The position numbers and the translations under genes are program-made. 64,000 nucleotides of DNA, taken from assembly GCA_963757125.1 (NCBI GenBank), contig CAVWQP010000004.1, forward strand, positions 1,364,001-1,428,000, in the 5' to 3' direction. Below are positions 35,443-43,897 of the stretch, piece after piece; the stretch's first letter is position 1, and every line of letters begins with the position of its first letter. Source of the stretch: CAVVSD01 sp963757125. Lineage in GTDB: Bacteria; Actinomycetota; Thermoleophilia; Solirubrobacterales; Solirubrobacteraceae. The notes under the pieces are model-generated. The model was not told the DNA's origin and did not search any database. It worked only from the letters and a program-made list of their open reading frames with translations.

Positions 35443-36557
35443 GCACCGCGATCGCACTGCGCGACCTGCGCAAGGTCTACGGCGACGTCGCCGCGGTCGA
35501 CCGGGTCGACGTCGAGATCGCCGACGGCGAGTTCTTCTCGCTCATCGGCCCCAGCGGCTGTGGCAAGACCACGACGCTGCGGATGATCGCCGGGCTCGTC
35601 GACCCCACCGAGGGCGTCATCGAGGTGCACGGCCGCGACGTCACGACGCTGCGGCCGCACAAGCGGCCGGTGAACACGGTCTTCCAGCAGTACGCGCTGT
35701 TCCCGCACCTGTCGATCTTCGACAACGTCGCCTTCGGGCTGCAGGAGCGCAAGGTCGGCAAGGCGGAGATCGCGACGCGCGTCGGGGAGATGCTCGAGCT
35801 CGTCGACCTGACGGGGCGCGGCTCGGCCAAGCCGGCGCAGCTCTCCGGCGGGCAGCAGCAGCGCGTCGCGCTCGCCCGCGCGCTCGTCCTCGAGCCCGAG
35901 GTCCTGCTGCTCGACGAGCCGCTCGGCGCGCTGGACCTCAAGCTGCGCAAGCAGCTGCAGCTGCAGCTCAAGCGCATCCAGCACGAGGTCGGCATCACGT
36001 TCGTCTACGTGACGCACGACCAGGAGGAGGCGTTCTCGATGTCGGACCGCGTGGCGATCATGCGCGGCGGCCTCATCGAGCAGCTCGGGACGCCGCGCGA
36101 CGTCTACCAGCGGCCAGCGACGGAGTTCGTCGCGGACTTCGTCGGTGTCTCCAACCGGCGCCCCGGGCGCGTCACGTCCGTGGAGGCCGACGGGCGCTAC
36201 GCCGTCGACGTGCCCGGCCTGGGGACGATCCCGTCCGCGGGCGTCCCGGGCCTGGCCGAGGGGCAGCCCGTCGCGCTCATCGTGCGGCCCGAGTCGGTGC
36301 TCATCGCCCCCGAGGGAGCCGGGCGGACGACCGTGTCGGCGCAGGTGCTCGACGTCGCGTTCATGGGCCCGCACATCTCCTGCGTCGTGGAGACGCCCGA
36401 CGGCGTGTCGATGACGCTCATCGCCGACGGCCACGAGACGCTCGCAGCCGGCGACCGGTGCGACATCGGGTGGGCCCACGCGGCGACGTGGGTGCTGCCG
36501 CTGGACGCGGAGGCGGCCGCCGAGGCCGCCGAGGTCGACGAGCCGCTCGAGGTCTGA
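35439..36557 (+). CDS. ABC transporter ATP-binding protein, PotA-like
   Basis: This 372-residue ATPase has Walker A GPSGCGKTTT (about residues 37-46), the signature LSGGQQQRVALARAL, Walker B LLLDEPLGALD and the H-loop VTHDQEEA. The C-terminal TOBE domain (from about 280; VALIVRPESVLIAPEG) is complete. It powers the PotB/PotC-like permease pair. The GTG start overlaps the upstream stop by four bases. No separate operon promoter is seen downstream. Confidence 0.93.
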   Translation: MSTAIALRDLRKVYGDVAAVDRVDVEIADGEFFSLIGPSGCGKTTTLRMIAGLVDPTEGVIEVHGRDVTTLRPHKRPVNTVFQQYALFPHLSIFDNVAFGLQERKVGKAEIATRVGEMLELVDLTGRGSAKPAQLSGGQQQRVALARALVLEPEVLLLDEPLGALDLKLRKQLQLQLKRIQHEVGITFVYVTHDQEEAFSMSDRVAIMRGGLIEQLGTPRDVYQRPATEFVADFVGVSNRRPGRVTSVEADGRYAVDVPGLGTIPSAGVPGLAEGQPVALIVRPESVLIAPEGAGRTTVSAQVLDVAFMGPHISCVVETPDGVSMTLIADGHETLAAGDRCDIGWAHAATWVLPLDAEAAAEAAEVDEPLEV

Positions 36558-38090
36558 CACGGCGGCCGACGTCGTCATCGTCGGCGCCGGCCCGTCGGGC
36601 GGCGTCCTCGCGACGCGGCTCGTCGCCGCCGGGGTCCGCGTCGTCTGCCTCGAGCAGGGCGACTGGCACGACCCGGCGGACTTCCCGGGCGCGCGGCCGG
36701 GCTACGAGACGGCGATGCGCTCGACGTGGTCGGCGGACCCCAACGTCCGCGGCGCCGAGGCCGACTACCCGATCGCCGTCGACCGGGCGGACATCACGCC
36801 GCTCATGTTCGCGGGCGTGGGCGGCAGCACGATCCTCTACAACGCCGACTGGTGCCGGCTGCGGCCGTCGGACTTCCGGGTGCGGACGCTCGACGGCGTC
36901 GCCGACGACTGGCCGATCTCCTACGCGGACCTCGCACCGCACTTCGACCGCACCGACGTCGAGTTCGGCGCGAGCGGGCTGGCGGGCGACCCCTCGCTGC
37001 CGCCCACCCCTGCGTTCCCGCATCCGCCGCTGCCGGTCGGGCGCGGCGGACGGCTGGTCGCGGGCGCCCACGACGACCTCGGCTGGCACTGGTGGCCGGG
37101 GACGAACGCGATCGCGCCGGCGGCGTGCGTGCAGTGGGGGACGTGCCTGGAGGGCTGCCCCGCGGGCGCGAAGGCGTCGGCGGACCTCACGCACTGGCGC
37201 CAGGCGGTCGCGGGCGGCGCGGACCTGCGCACCGGCGCGCGCGCCACGCGGGTCGTCGTCGACGCGCGCGGGCGCGCGAGCGGCGTGGAGTACGTCGACC
37301 GCGAGGGTCGTTCGCACGTCGTCGAGGCGACGATCGTCGTGCTCGCGGCGAACGGGATCGGGACGCCGCGCCTGCTGCTGCTGTCGGGGCTGGCCAACCG
37401 CTCCGGGCTCGTCGGGCGCCGGCTCATGGTGCATCCGTTCGCGACGGTCGCGGGGACGTTCGACGAGCCGCTCGCGTCGTGGGTCGGGCACGCGGGGCCG
37501 AAGATCGTCTCCTACGAGTTCTACGAGACCGACGCCGCGCGGGGGTTCGTGCGCGGGGCCAAGTGGAGCCTCGGCGGCATCGCCGGCCCGGTCGGCATCG
37601 CGCTCGAGGGCTGGGCGGGCTGGGGCGAGGGGCACGCCGGGCGGATGCGCGAGCTCGTCGGGCGCACGATGAGCTGGGGCGTCTTCACCGAGGACCTGCC
37701 CGAGGAGGCCAACCGCGTCGTGCTCGACGACGCGCTTGACGGACTCCGACGGGCTGCCGGCCCCGCGCGTGGAGTACACGATCTCGGAGAACACGCGGCG
37801 CATGCTGCGCTTCCACGCCGACCGCGCCGCGGAGTCGCTGCGGGCGGCGGGCGCGCGCGAGCTGCACGAGGAGGTGCCCGTGCGCGCGTCGGGATGGCAC
37901 CTGCTCGGGACGGCGCGGATGGGCGACGACCCGGAGACGTCCGTCGTGGACCGCGACCTGCAGGCGCACGACGTGCCCGGGCTGTACGTCGCCGACGGCA
38001 GCGTGTTCGTGACGTCGGCCGGGCGTGAACCCGACGAGCACCGTCGTCGCGCTCGCCTCGCGCCTCGCCGACCACCTCGTGGCCGCGACG
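36553..38090 (+). CDS. GMC-family FAD oxidoreductase (frameshifted, start codon not visible)
   Basis: This flavoenzyme has the FAD-binding fingerprint ADVVIVGAGPSGGVLATRL at its N-terminus, FAGVGGSTILYNADW, and the catalytic His-Asn pair in GWHLLGTARMG and VNPTSTVVALA near the C-terminus. It oxidises an alcohol or amine-side-chain alcohol. Two extra bases break it: a T near 37737 and a C near 38024. No ATG, GTG or TTG precedes the Rossmann motif in the right frame, so the start was probably lost by another small error at the junction with the ATPase gene (near 36553). The frame runs on without a stop into the following sequence. Confidence 0.82.
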
Positions 38091-38432
38091 ATGACGGATG
38101 GCGAGCTTCTCGCGCGCGAGGCCGCGCGGCTGCTGCCAGGCGGCGCCGGGCTGCCCGCCGCGTCCGAGCTCGACCTCGTCTGGCCCGACCCGCTTCCGCC
38201 GGGCGCCGTCGGCGAGGCGTTGCTGCTCGTGATCGCCGAGGCCTACTACGCGCACCCCGTGGTCCGCGCGGCGCTCGGCTATCCCGGGCCGCGCTCGATC
38301 CCGCTCCCGGCGCTTCCCGATGCACGCGACGCCGAGCTCGAGCCGCTCCTGGAGCGCGTGCGAGCGCGGGGCCCGATCTACCGCGGAGCCGGCGGCTGCG
38401 AGCCGCCACAGGGCTACGCCGGAAGCTCATGA
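38091..38432 (+). CDS. Hypothetical protein fused in frame to the GMC oxidoreductase end
   Basis: The text from MTDGELLAREAARLLPGG to the stop encodes 113 residues. It is rich in Leu, Ala and Pro and includes GEALLLVIAEAYYAHPVVRAALGYPGP, an apparent helical hairpin. It may be a separate gene starting at ATG 38091, since a TGA at 38092-38094 would give the ATGA overlap seen elsewhere if one more base error is allowed. By position it could be the small subunit that accompanies some GMC dehydrogenases, but I do not recognise the family. Confidence 0.5.
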   Translation: MTDGELLAREAARLLPGGAGLPAASELDLVWPDPLPPGAVGEALLLVIAEAYYAHPVVRAALGYPGPRSIPLPALPDARDAELEPLLERVRARGPIYRGAGGCEPPQGYAGSS

Positions 38433-38498
38433 CCGCTTAGCAGCGGCACAATCCCGCGCACGTGCCGTCCTTAGAAGGGCGGCCTACGGTGCGCGCCC

Positions 38499-38837
38499 AT
38501 GTCATCCAACGACCCAGGCCGGGGGCCGTGGCGGCAACGCCCCGTGCGCTGGCGCCCGCGAGCCAGGCCGCTGGCCGCCGGTGTGACCGCCGCGTTCGTC
38601 GGCCTCTGCGGCTTCCTCGGTGTCCGCGTGGCCACCGGCGACGATCCGGCACTCGGGACGGTCAGGAGCGCCGGGCAGCCCGACGCATCGGCGCAGGTCG
38701 CGCCTCGCAGGGAGGACGACGAGGTCGCGGACGGCATCGGGGTGCTGCTCGACGTCGGTCGGACCCTGTTCGGCGAGGAGGACGAGGAGGGCTCGCGGGA
38801 CGCGCCTGCGAACCCGTCGACCGGGACGTCGGGCTGA
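38499..38837 (+). CDS. Small single-span membrane protein before apbE
   Basis: This is a 112-residue protein with a basic N-terminus (residues 1-25, many Arg and Pro), one hydrophobic helix (about 26-45; LAAGVTAAFVGLCGFLGV) and an acidic tail. It shares TGATG with the start of the ApbE gene, so the two are coupled. No FMN-binding Thr motif is seen, so it is not the usual ApbE substrate. An imperfect hairpin, GCCGTCCTT with AAGGGCGGC, lies upstream at 38465-38484. Function is unknown; an anchor or partner for the electron-transfer pair that follows is a guess. Confidence 0.65.
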   Translation: MSSNDPGRGPWRQRPVRWRPRARPLAAGVTAAFVGLCGFLGVRVATGDDPALGTVRSAGQPDASAQVAPRREDDEVADGIGVLLDVGRTLFGEEDEEGSRDAPANPSTGTSG

Positions 38838-39814
38838 TGCTGGTCGTCGACGAGCGGTTCCGGACGATGGGCGTGAACGCCCGGATCCTCGCGGAGTTCC
38901 CCGACGCCGTCCCCGAGAGCGCCGCGCGGACCGAGGTCGGTCGCGCACGCTCCTGCATCGACGCGCTCGCCGCCCGGCTCACCCGCTTCGACCCGCGCAG
39001 CGAGCTGAGCAGGCTGAACGCGGATCGCGCCACGAGCAGGCGCGTCTCCCGCGAGCTGGGCGCGGCCGTCCGCGCGGCGATCGGCGGCGCAGCGCGCACC
39101 GGGGGACTCGTCGACCCGACCTTGCTCGGAGCACTCGAACGCGCGGGCTACGCGGCGTCCCGCGCCGGGACGCCGGCGGTCGGGCTGCGCGCGGCGCTGC
39201 GCGACGCTCCGCCGCGAGGGCCCGCCGCCCCCGATCCGGCGGCGGCGTGGCGTGGCGTCGCGGTCGCGCCGGACCTGCGGACCGTGAGCCGACCGCCGGG
39301 AGTGAGGATCGACCTCGGCGGGATCGGCAAGGGACTCGCGGCCGACGCCGCCGCGCGCCTGCTGCCGAGCGCCGCGCGCTACGCGGTCGACTGCGGCGGC
39401 GATCTCGCCCTGGGAGGGTCCGAGGTCGACGAACGGCCGTGGACGGTGGACGTCCGTTCACCGTGGGGAGGCGCACCGACGCGCATCCGGGTGCGCGCCG
39501 GCGGCGTCGCCACCTCGGGAGTGGACGTCCGGCTGTGGCGCGCGCCCGACGGGACGCCGCGTCACCACCTGCTCGACCCCGCGACCGGTGTGCCGGCGTG
39601 GACCGGCGTGATCGCGGCCACGGCGCTCGGCGCCACCGCCGTCGACGCCGAGATCGATGCGAAGGCTGCGCTGCTCGCGGGTGCGACCGGCGCCATCCGG
39701 CTGCTCCGTGCGATCGGCGGGGGCGTCGTCCTGGAGGGCGAGGAGCGAGTGCGGCTCGTCGGCCTCGCGCCGGCGCCGATCACGGTCCGCGTCCCCCACC
39801 GGGCGGCCGCATGA
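38837..39814 (+). CDS. apbE: FAD:protein FMN transferase (ApbE)
   Basis: This 325-residue enzyme attaches FMN from FAD to a Thr in partner flavoproteins outside or at the membrane. Family motifs are present: FRTMGVNARIL at the start, LTRFDPRSELSRLN, VRIDLGGIGKGLAADAAARLL and the C-terminal HHLLDPATGVPAWTGV with the metal-binding region. There is no signal peptide or lipobox. It lies between a small membrane protein and a ferric-reductase-like membrane protein, the common layout for a flavin-dependent electron-export module, but no FMN-binding-domain protein is in the window. Confidence 0.9.
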   Translation: MLVVDERFRTMGVNARILAEFPDAVPESAARTEVGRARSCIDALAARLTRFDPRSELSRLNADRATSRRVSRELGAAVRAAIGGAARTGGLVDPTLLGALERAGYAASRAGTPAVGLRAALRDAPPRGPAAPDPAAAWRGVAVAPDLRTVSRPPGVRIDLGGIGKGLAADAAARLLPSAARYAVDCGGDLALGGSEVDERPWTVDVRSPWGGAPTRIRVRAGGVATSGVDVRLWRAPDGTPRHHLLDPATGVPAWTGVIAATALGATAVDAEIDAKAALLAGATGAIRLLRAIGGGVVLEGEERVRLVGLAPAPITVRVPHRAAA

Positions 39815-40405
39815 CCGCCGCGGCGCCGGATCCGTTCGACTACGGCTGGTGGATCGCGGCCCGGGCGGCGGGGATCATCGCGATCGTGCTCGTCAGCGCG
39901 TCGATCGGGCTCGGCCTGGCGATGGCGACGCGCGCGCGGCGACGACCGGGCATGGCGGTCACGCTGCGGCGGACGCACCAGTACGTCGCGCTGACCGCGC
40001 TCGTGGCGATCGCGGCGCACGGCGTCTTCTTGCTGCTCGATCCGTGGCTGCACCCGAGCGCCGGCGCGCTCGTCGTGCCGTTCCGGCTCGACTACCGGCC
40101 GGTCTGGACCGGCTTCGGCGTGATCGCCGGCTGGATGATCGCCGTGCTCGGGGTGTCGTACTGGCTCCGCGACCGGATCGGCCGCAACCGGTGGGCGGCG
40201 ATCCATCGCCTGACGCTCGGCGCCTACGTCCTGGCGCTCGCGCACGTCGTCGGGTCGGGCACCGACGCGACCAGCCGCTGGCTGCTCGTCGTCCTCGCGG
40301 CTGCCCTCGTCCCCGTCGTCCCGCTCCTCGCACGACGGCTCGCACGGCGCGGACCGGCAGCCCCGACGCCACCGGCAAGGACGGGCCGTGGCGCCCACCG
40401 TCTAG
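39811..40405 (+). CDS. Ferric-reductase-like transmembrane protein
   Basis: This membrane protein has about six helices and His residues suited to heme binding (AAHGVFLLLDPW, IHRLTLGAYVLALAHVVGSG). It is likely a heme-carrying electron-transfer protein paired with ApbE. The ATG overlaps the apbE stop. The open frame continues to 40671, but the last part is antisense to the DUF1989 gene and loses all protein character after about residue 190. A one-base shift near 40370 would end it at TAG 40403-40405, sharing CTAG with the opposing gene's stop. I give that end as the likelier one. Confidence 0.75.
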
Positions 40406-41403
40406 CGCGACACGTCGCCGAGCCCGAGCACGGCCGACTCCCAGTAGCGCAGGAGCATCGCCCGGGCCACCGCGTCGTCGGTGGCACCGAGCCAGCCGAG
40501 CTCGCGCGCCGCGGCGAGGGGCTCGGCGCACGCGTCGGGGAGCGTCACGGCGATCTCGCGGACCGGGAGGTCGCGCCAGCGCCACTGTGGCTCGGGGCCG
40601 GAGGGCGTCGCGGGCGCGTCGGCGCGCTCGCCGGTCACGATGACGCGCACCGGCCCGAGCTCCCACGGTGAGCTGCCGAACAGGTCGCTCGCGCACGGGT
40701 TGACGACGACGACCACGTCGGCCAGCGCGCGGAGGTCGACGTGGTCGCCGGTGCGGCACGCGCACGGCCACCAGCACAGCCGCCCGTCGGGCAGGACGCC
40801 GGTGGGCAGCCAGAGGTTCAGCGGGTCGTGGTCCGGTTCCAGGCCCCAGTGGCGCTGCGTCTCGCGCTGGAGGTCGACGCAGTTGGAGTGGTCCTCCTGC
40901 GCCGTCACCGCCGCGAACTCGGCCGCACTGCAGGCGGGGAAGCCGAGGTCGTGCGGGCCCGCGGTGTCGGCCACGATCTCCGCGAGGGCGATCTCATGCG
41001 GCGTCGACACGAGCACGGCGCCCGTCGTCGGGCGCAGGCCGGTGCTCGCGCGGGTCCGGGCGGCGTCGAAGTGGCGGCCCGAGCCGTCGAGGGCGAACAC
41101 GTTGACGTCGGCGCCCTGGCCGTCGACGACCTGCTCCACGCGCAGCGTGTCGCCCGCGTGCAGGGCGAAGCCCCGCCCGGTGCCCGCGGGCACGAGCCCG
41201 TCGATGCGCGCGGACGGGTCGCGCGGCGTCGGCGGCCGGCCTGCGGGCCGCGGAGCGGCTCGGGTCGGATCGGGCGGCCGCGCGGCCTCGTGGGCGATCG
41301 CGACGGCGACGAGCGCGTCGAGCCCGTCCGGCGTGTCCGGGCGCGCGAGCATCTCGTCGACGACGATGCGCTGCTGGTCGTTCAGGCGCAGGACGAGTTC
41401 CAT
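40402..41403 (-). CDS. Urea-carboxylase-associated family protein (DUF1989)
   Basis: This 333-residue protein has the DUF1989 domain from about residue 75: GFALHAGDTLRVEQVVDGQGADVNVFALDG, EDHSNCVDLQRE, GRLCWWPCACRTGDHVDLRALADVVVVVNPCASDL. The Cys and Asp residues may bind metal. Family members accompany urea carboxylase and act on guanidine or urea derivatives in some bacteria. Here there is an unusual N-terminal helix and Pro-rich linker (1-70) and no urea carboxylase. The gene follows an MFS transporter and TetR in one operon, with the start sharing one base with the upstream stop. Confidence 0.78.
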   Translation of the reverse strand: MELVLRLNDQQRIVVDEMLARPDTPDGLDALVAVAIAHEAARPPDPTRAAPRPAGRPPTPRDPSARIDGLVPAGTGRGFALHAGDTLRVEQVVDGQGADVNVFALDGSGRHFDAARTRASTGLRPTTGAVLVSTPHEIALAEIVADTAGPHDLGFPACSAAEFAAVTAQEDHSNCVDLQRETQRHWGLEPDHDPLNLWLPTGVLPDGRLCWWPCACRTGDHVDLRALADVVVVVNPCASDLFGSSPWELGPVRVIVTGERADAPATPSGPEPQWRWRDLPVREIAVTLPDACAEPLAAARELGWLGATDDAVARAMLLRYWESAVLGLGDVSR

Positions 41404-42566
41404 CAGGCGGCCGCCGCGGCGGGGCGCAGGGTGCTCGTGTTGAGCGCGTGGACGGCGACGCCGACGAGCATGCCGGCGGCGGCGACGAGGAAGACCCCGC
41501 TGGGTCCGTGGGCGCCCGCGATCGCGCCGCCGACGGCGGCCCCGACGGCGATGCCGACGGTGAGCCCCGCGGTCTGCAGGCTGTAGGCCTCGGTGACGGT
41601 CCCGGCGGGCGCGATGCGCGCCATGACCGTGTAGAGCGCGCCGAACAGCGGCGCGTTGGCGACGCCCGCGAAGGCGAGCAGGATCGCGAGCGGCAGCGGC
41701 CCCTGGGCGAGCGCCAGGGCCGCGGTCGCGACGGACACCACGACGAGCAGGGCCTGCGCGCGCCGGACGATGTCCTGCGGCGGCCGGCGCAGCGAGAGCA
41801 GCCCGCCGGCGAGGCTGCCCAGGCTCCACAGCCCGTACAGGACCGCGACGAGCCCGAGGGCGCCGTGCGTCTCGGCGAGGTTGACCACGCCGAGCTCCGT
41901 CGCCCCGATGCAGAACCCGAGCGCGATCGCGACGACGAGCAGCGTGCGCACGCCGGGGTCGGTGATCGGTCCGAGGATCGACGTCGTCGTGCCGCGGGGC
42001 GCCCCGCCGACCGATCGCGTCTCCGGCAGCGCGCCGAACGCCGCCGTGACCGCGCCCCAGCCGAGCCCGGTCGCCACGAGCGCCGCGTCCGGCGACGCCA
42101 GGGTCGCGGCGGTCACGAGCACGAGCGGCCCGATGAGGAAGGCGAGCTCCTGCAGCGAGGCGTCGAGCGTGACGATCCTCCCGAACGCCTCCCGGTCCAG
42201 CATCCGTCCCCACACGACCCGCGAGGAGGCCGACACCGGCGGCAGCGCGAGGCCGCACGTGAGCGCGACGGCGGCGTAGACCGCCGGCGCCGCGGCGTCC
42301 GGCAGCGCCGCGAACGCGGCGAAGGACACCGCGGTGGCGACCGCCGACGCGTACAGCACGACGGACTGGCCCAGGCGGTCGGCGGCGCGTCCCATGAGCG
42401 GCGCGCTGACGGCCATCCCGAGCGCGCAGGCGCCGCTGGCCAGACCGGCGATCGCGTAGGGGTGGCCGGCGTCGCGGACGGCGAGGACGATGAGCAGGCT
42501 CAGCGCCCCGATCGGGATCCGCGCGATGAGCGCGAGCGCGAGGCTGCGGCGGACGCCCGCGGTCAT
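41403..42566 (-). CDS. MFS transporter
   Basis: This 387-residue permease has 12 hydrophobic segments and an MFS loop motif GRAADRLGQSVVLYAS after helix two. It resembles sugar- or drug-efflux members. The ATG overlaps the TetR stop by four bases, so TetR, this transporter and the DUF1989 protein form one operon, probably controlled by the palindrome at the TetR start. The pattern suggests a regulator that senses the transported compound. Confidence 0.88.
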   Translation of the reverse strand: MTAGVRRSLALALIARIPIGALSLLIVLAVRDAGHPYAIAGLASGACALGMAVSAPLMGRAADRLGQSVVLYASAVATAVSFAAFAALPDAAAPAVYAAVALTCGLALPPVSASSRVVWGRMLDREAFGRIVTLDASLQELAFLIGPLVLVTAATLASPDAALVATGLGWGAVTAAFGALPETRSVGGAPRGTTTSILGPITDPGVRTLLVVAIALGFCIGATELGVVNLAETHGALGLVAVLYGLWSLGSLAGGLLSLRRPPQDIVRRAQALLVVVSVATAALALAQGPLPLAILLAFAGVANAPLFGALYTVMARIAPAGTVTEAYSLQTAGLTVGIAVGAAVGGAIAGAHGPSGVFLVAAAGMLVGVAVHALNTSTLRPAAAAA

Positions 42567-43132
42567 GACGCCCGCAGCAGCGGCGCGAGGATCCGGGCGA
42601 CCTCGGGGACGTCGAGCGGCGACTCGGCCGCGAGCTGCTGGCTGACGAGCCCGTCGATCGCGGCGGTGAGGAGCCGCGCGCCGTCCTCGACGTCGCGCGT
42701 GGCGCCGAGCGACCGCAGCAGCTGCGCGTACAGCTCGACGTAGGCGGCGGTCCAGCGCTCGGCGTGCGGGCGCAGCCGCGGTCGCCGCTGCGCCTCGATC
42801 CACAGCGCGTAGCCGACGAGCGTGCGCTCGCGGTCGGTCGTGCACTCGTGCTCGATCGACCTGGCGAGCTCGATCGGCGCGCTGTCCGGCGTCCAGCGCC
42901 CGAGCTCGGAGCGGCGCGCCGCGATGGCGGCCACGCCCTCGTCGACCGCGCGGACGAACGCCGCCTCGACGATCTCCTCCTTCGACGAGAACCAGCGCGT
43001 GGTCGCCGCGAGCGAGACGCCCGCCTCGGCCGCGACGAGCCGGTGCGTCAGCCCGTCGGGGCCGACGCGCGCGATGACGGCGAGCGCGCCGTCGACGATG
43101 CGCGTGCTGGTGAGGTCGGCGGTCGCGGGCAC
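42563..43132 (-). CDS. TetR-family transcriptional regulator (operon with MFS and DUF1989)
   Basis: This 189-residue regulator has an N-terminal helix-turn-helix (ALAVIARVGPDGLTHRLVAAEAGVSLAATTRWFSSKEEIV, residues about 16-56) and a helical ligand domain. The start is GTG at 43132, inside a near-perfect 24-base palindrome that would be its own operator. It is first in an operon with an MFS transporter and a DUF1989 protein. Binding of the protein to this site would block its own transcription, the usual TetR loop. Confidence 0.9.
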   Translation of the reverse strand: MPATADLTSTRIVDGALAVIARVGPDGLTHRLVAAEAGVSLAATTRWFSSKEEIVEAAFVRAVDEGVAAIAARRSELGRWTPDSAPIELARSIEHECTTDRERTLVGYALWIEAQRRPRLRPHAERWTAAYVELYAQLLRSLGATRDVEDGARLLTAAIDGLVSQQLAAESPLDVPEVARILAPLLRAS

Positions 43133-43152
43133 CGGTACAAATGTACCGGTGC
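43129..43152. promoter_or_regulatory. TetR operator palindrome at the TetR start
   Basis: The arms GCACCGGTACA and TGTACCGGTGC (11 bases each) flank a two-base centre. The left arm contains the GTG start codon of the TetR gene (43130-43132). Length and symmetry fit a TetR dimer site, and the position implies autorepression. Confidence 0.75.
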
Positions 43153-43165
43153 CGACGAGCGGGGC

Positions 43166-43897
43166 TCAGGCGACGTCGCGGCGCTCCGCGTACACCGCCG
43201 CCAGTACCGCGAGCCCGATCGCGATTGCCGTGAGCACCACGGCGGCGAGGCCGACGGACAGCGGTCCCCCGAACTCCAGCAGCGAGTTCAGGAGCGCGAA
43301 CGGGAGATAGCCGCCCACGTCGCCGAGCCAGCCGCCGAGCAGCTGCTCGGCGAAGAAGACACCGAACACGGCCGCGACGGCGGGCGCGGGGCTTCGCGTG
43401 AGGAACCCGACGCTCACGCCGAGCAGCCCGAACGACGACCCCGCGAGGACGACCGCGGCGCCGACGTGCAAGAGCTCTCCGCCGGACAGGCCGGTCGTCA
43501 GGCCCTTCCCCGTGAGCATCGGACCGGCGAGCGCTGCGCCGACCAGGAAGGCGGCGCCGGTCACGACTGCCGCGAACGCCCCGTGGACGACGAGCGAGGC
43601 GACGACGAGGCGAGCGCGCCGCGGGGCAGCGAGCACCCGCTGGGCGATCGTGTCGTGGCGGTACTCGCCGGCCACGCGCGTCGCCGCGAAGACCGCCATG
43701 ATGATGGCGCCCATGATGCCCGCGGCGGCCACGATCGGGTCGCGGAGGTCCGACTCGGTCCGGAGGTCGGCCGACCCGGCCTCGTGCATGGTGACGCCGG
43801 TGACGATCGCCACCACCGCGATCAAGATCCCCGCGACGAGGTACGTGCTGCGGAGGGTGCGCAGCCCGACGAGCTGTGCGTGGACGAGAGCGGTCAT
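43166..43897 (-). CDS. ABC-2-type transporter permease
   Basis: This 243-residue membrane protein has six hydrophobic segments and the layout of ABC-2 exporter permeases (YLVAGILIAVVAIVTGVTM, EYRHDTIAQRVLAAPRR in the cytoplasmic loop). It pairs with the ATPase directly upstream and overlaps it by four bases. The pair probably exports a drug, lipid or peptide, but the substrate cannot be told. Confidence 0.87.
   Translation of the reverse strand: MTALVHAQLVGLRTLRSTYLVAGILIAVVAIVTGVTMHEAGSADLRTESDLRDPIVAAAGIMGAIIMAVFAATRVAGEYRHDTIAQRVLAAPRRARLVVASLVVHGAFAAVVTGAAFLVGAALAGPMLTGKGLTTGLSGGELLHVGAAVVLAGSSFGLLGVSVGFLTRSPAPAVAAVFGVFFAEQLLGGWLGDVGGYLPFALLNSLLEFGGPLSVGLAAVVLTAIAIGLAVLAAVYAERRDVA

Noticed and set aside
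38465..38484. Hairpin as an intrinsic terminator
   Set aside because: The stem is present but no run of T follows, and a gene starts 15 bases later.
40406..40671. C-terminal extension of the ferric-reductase-like protein
   Set aside because: The extension is antisense to the DUF1989 gene and has no protein character; a probable one-base error hides the real stop.
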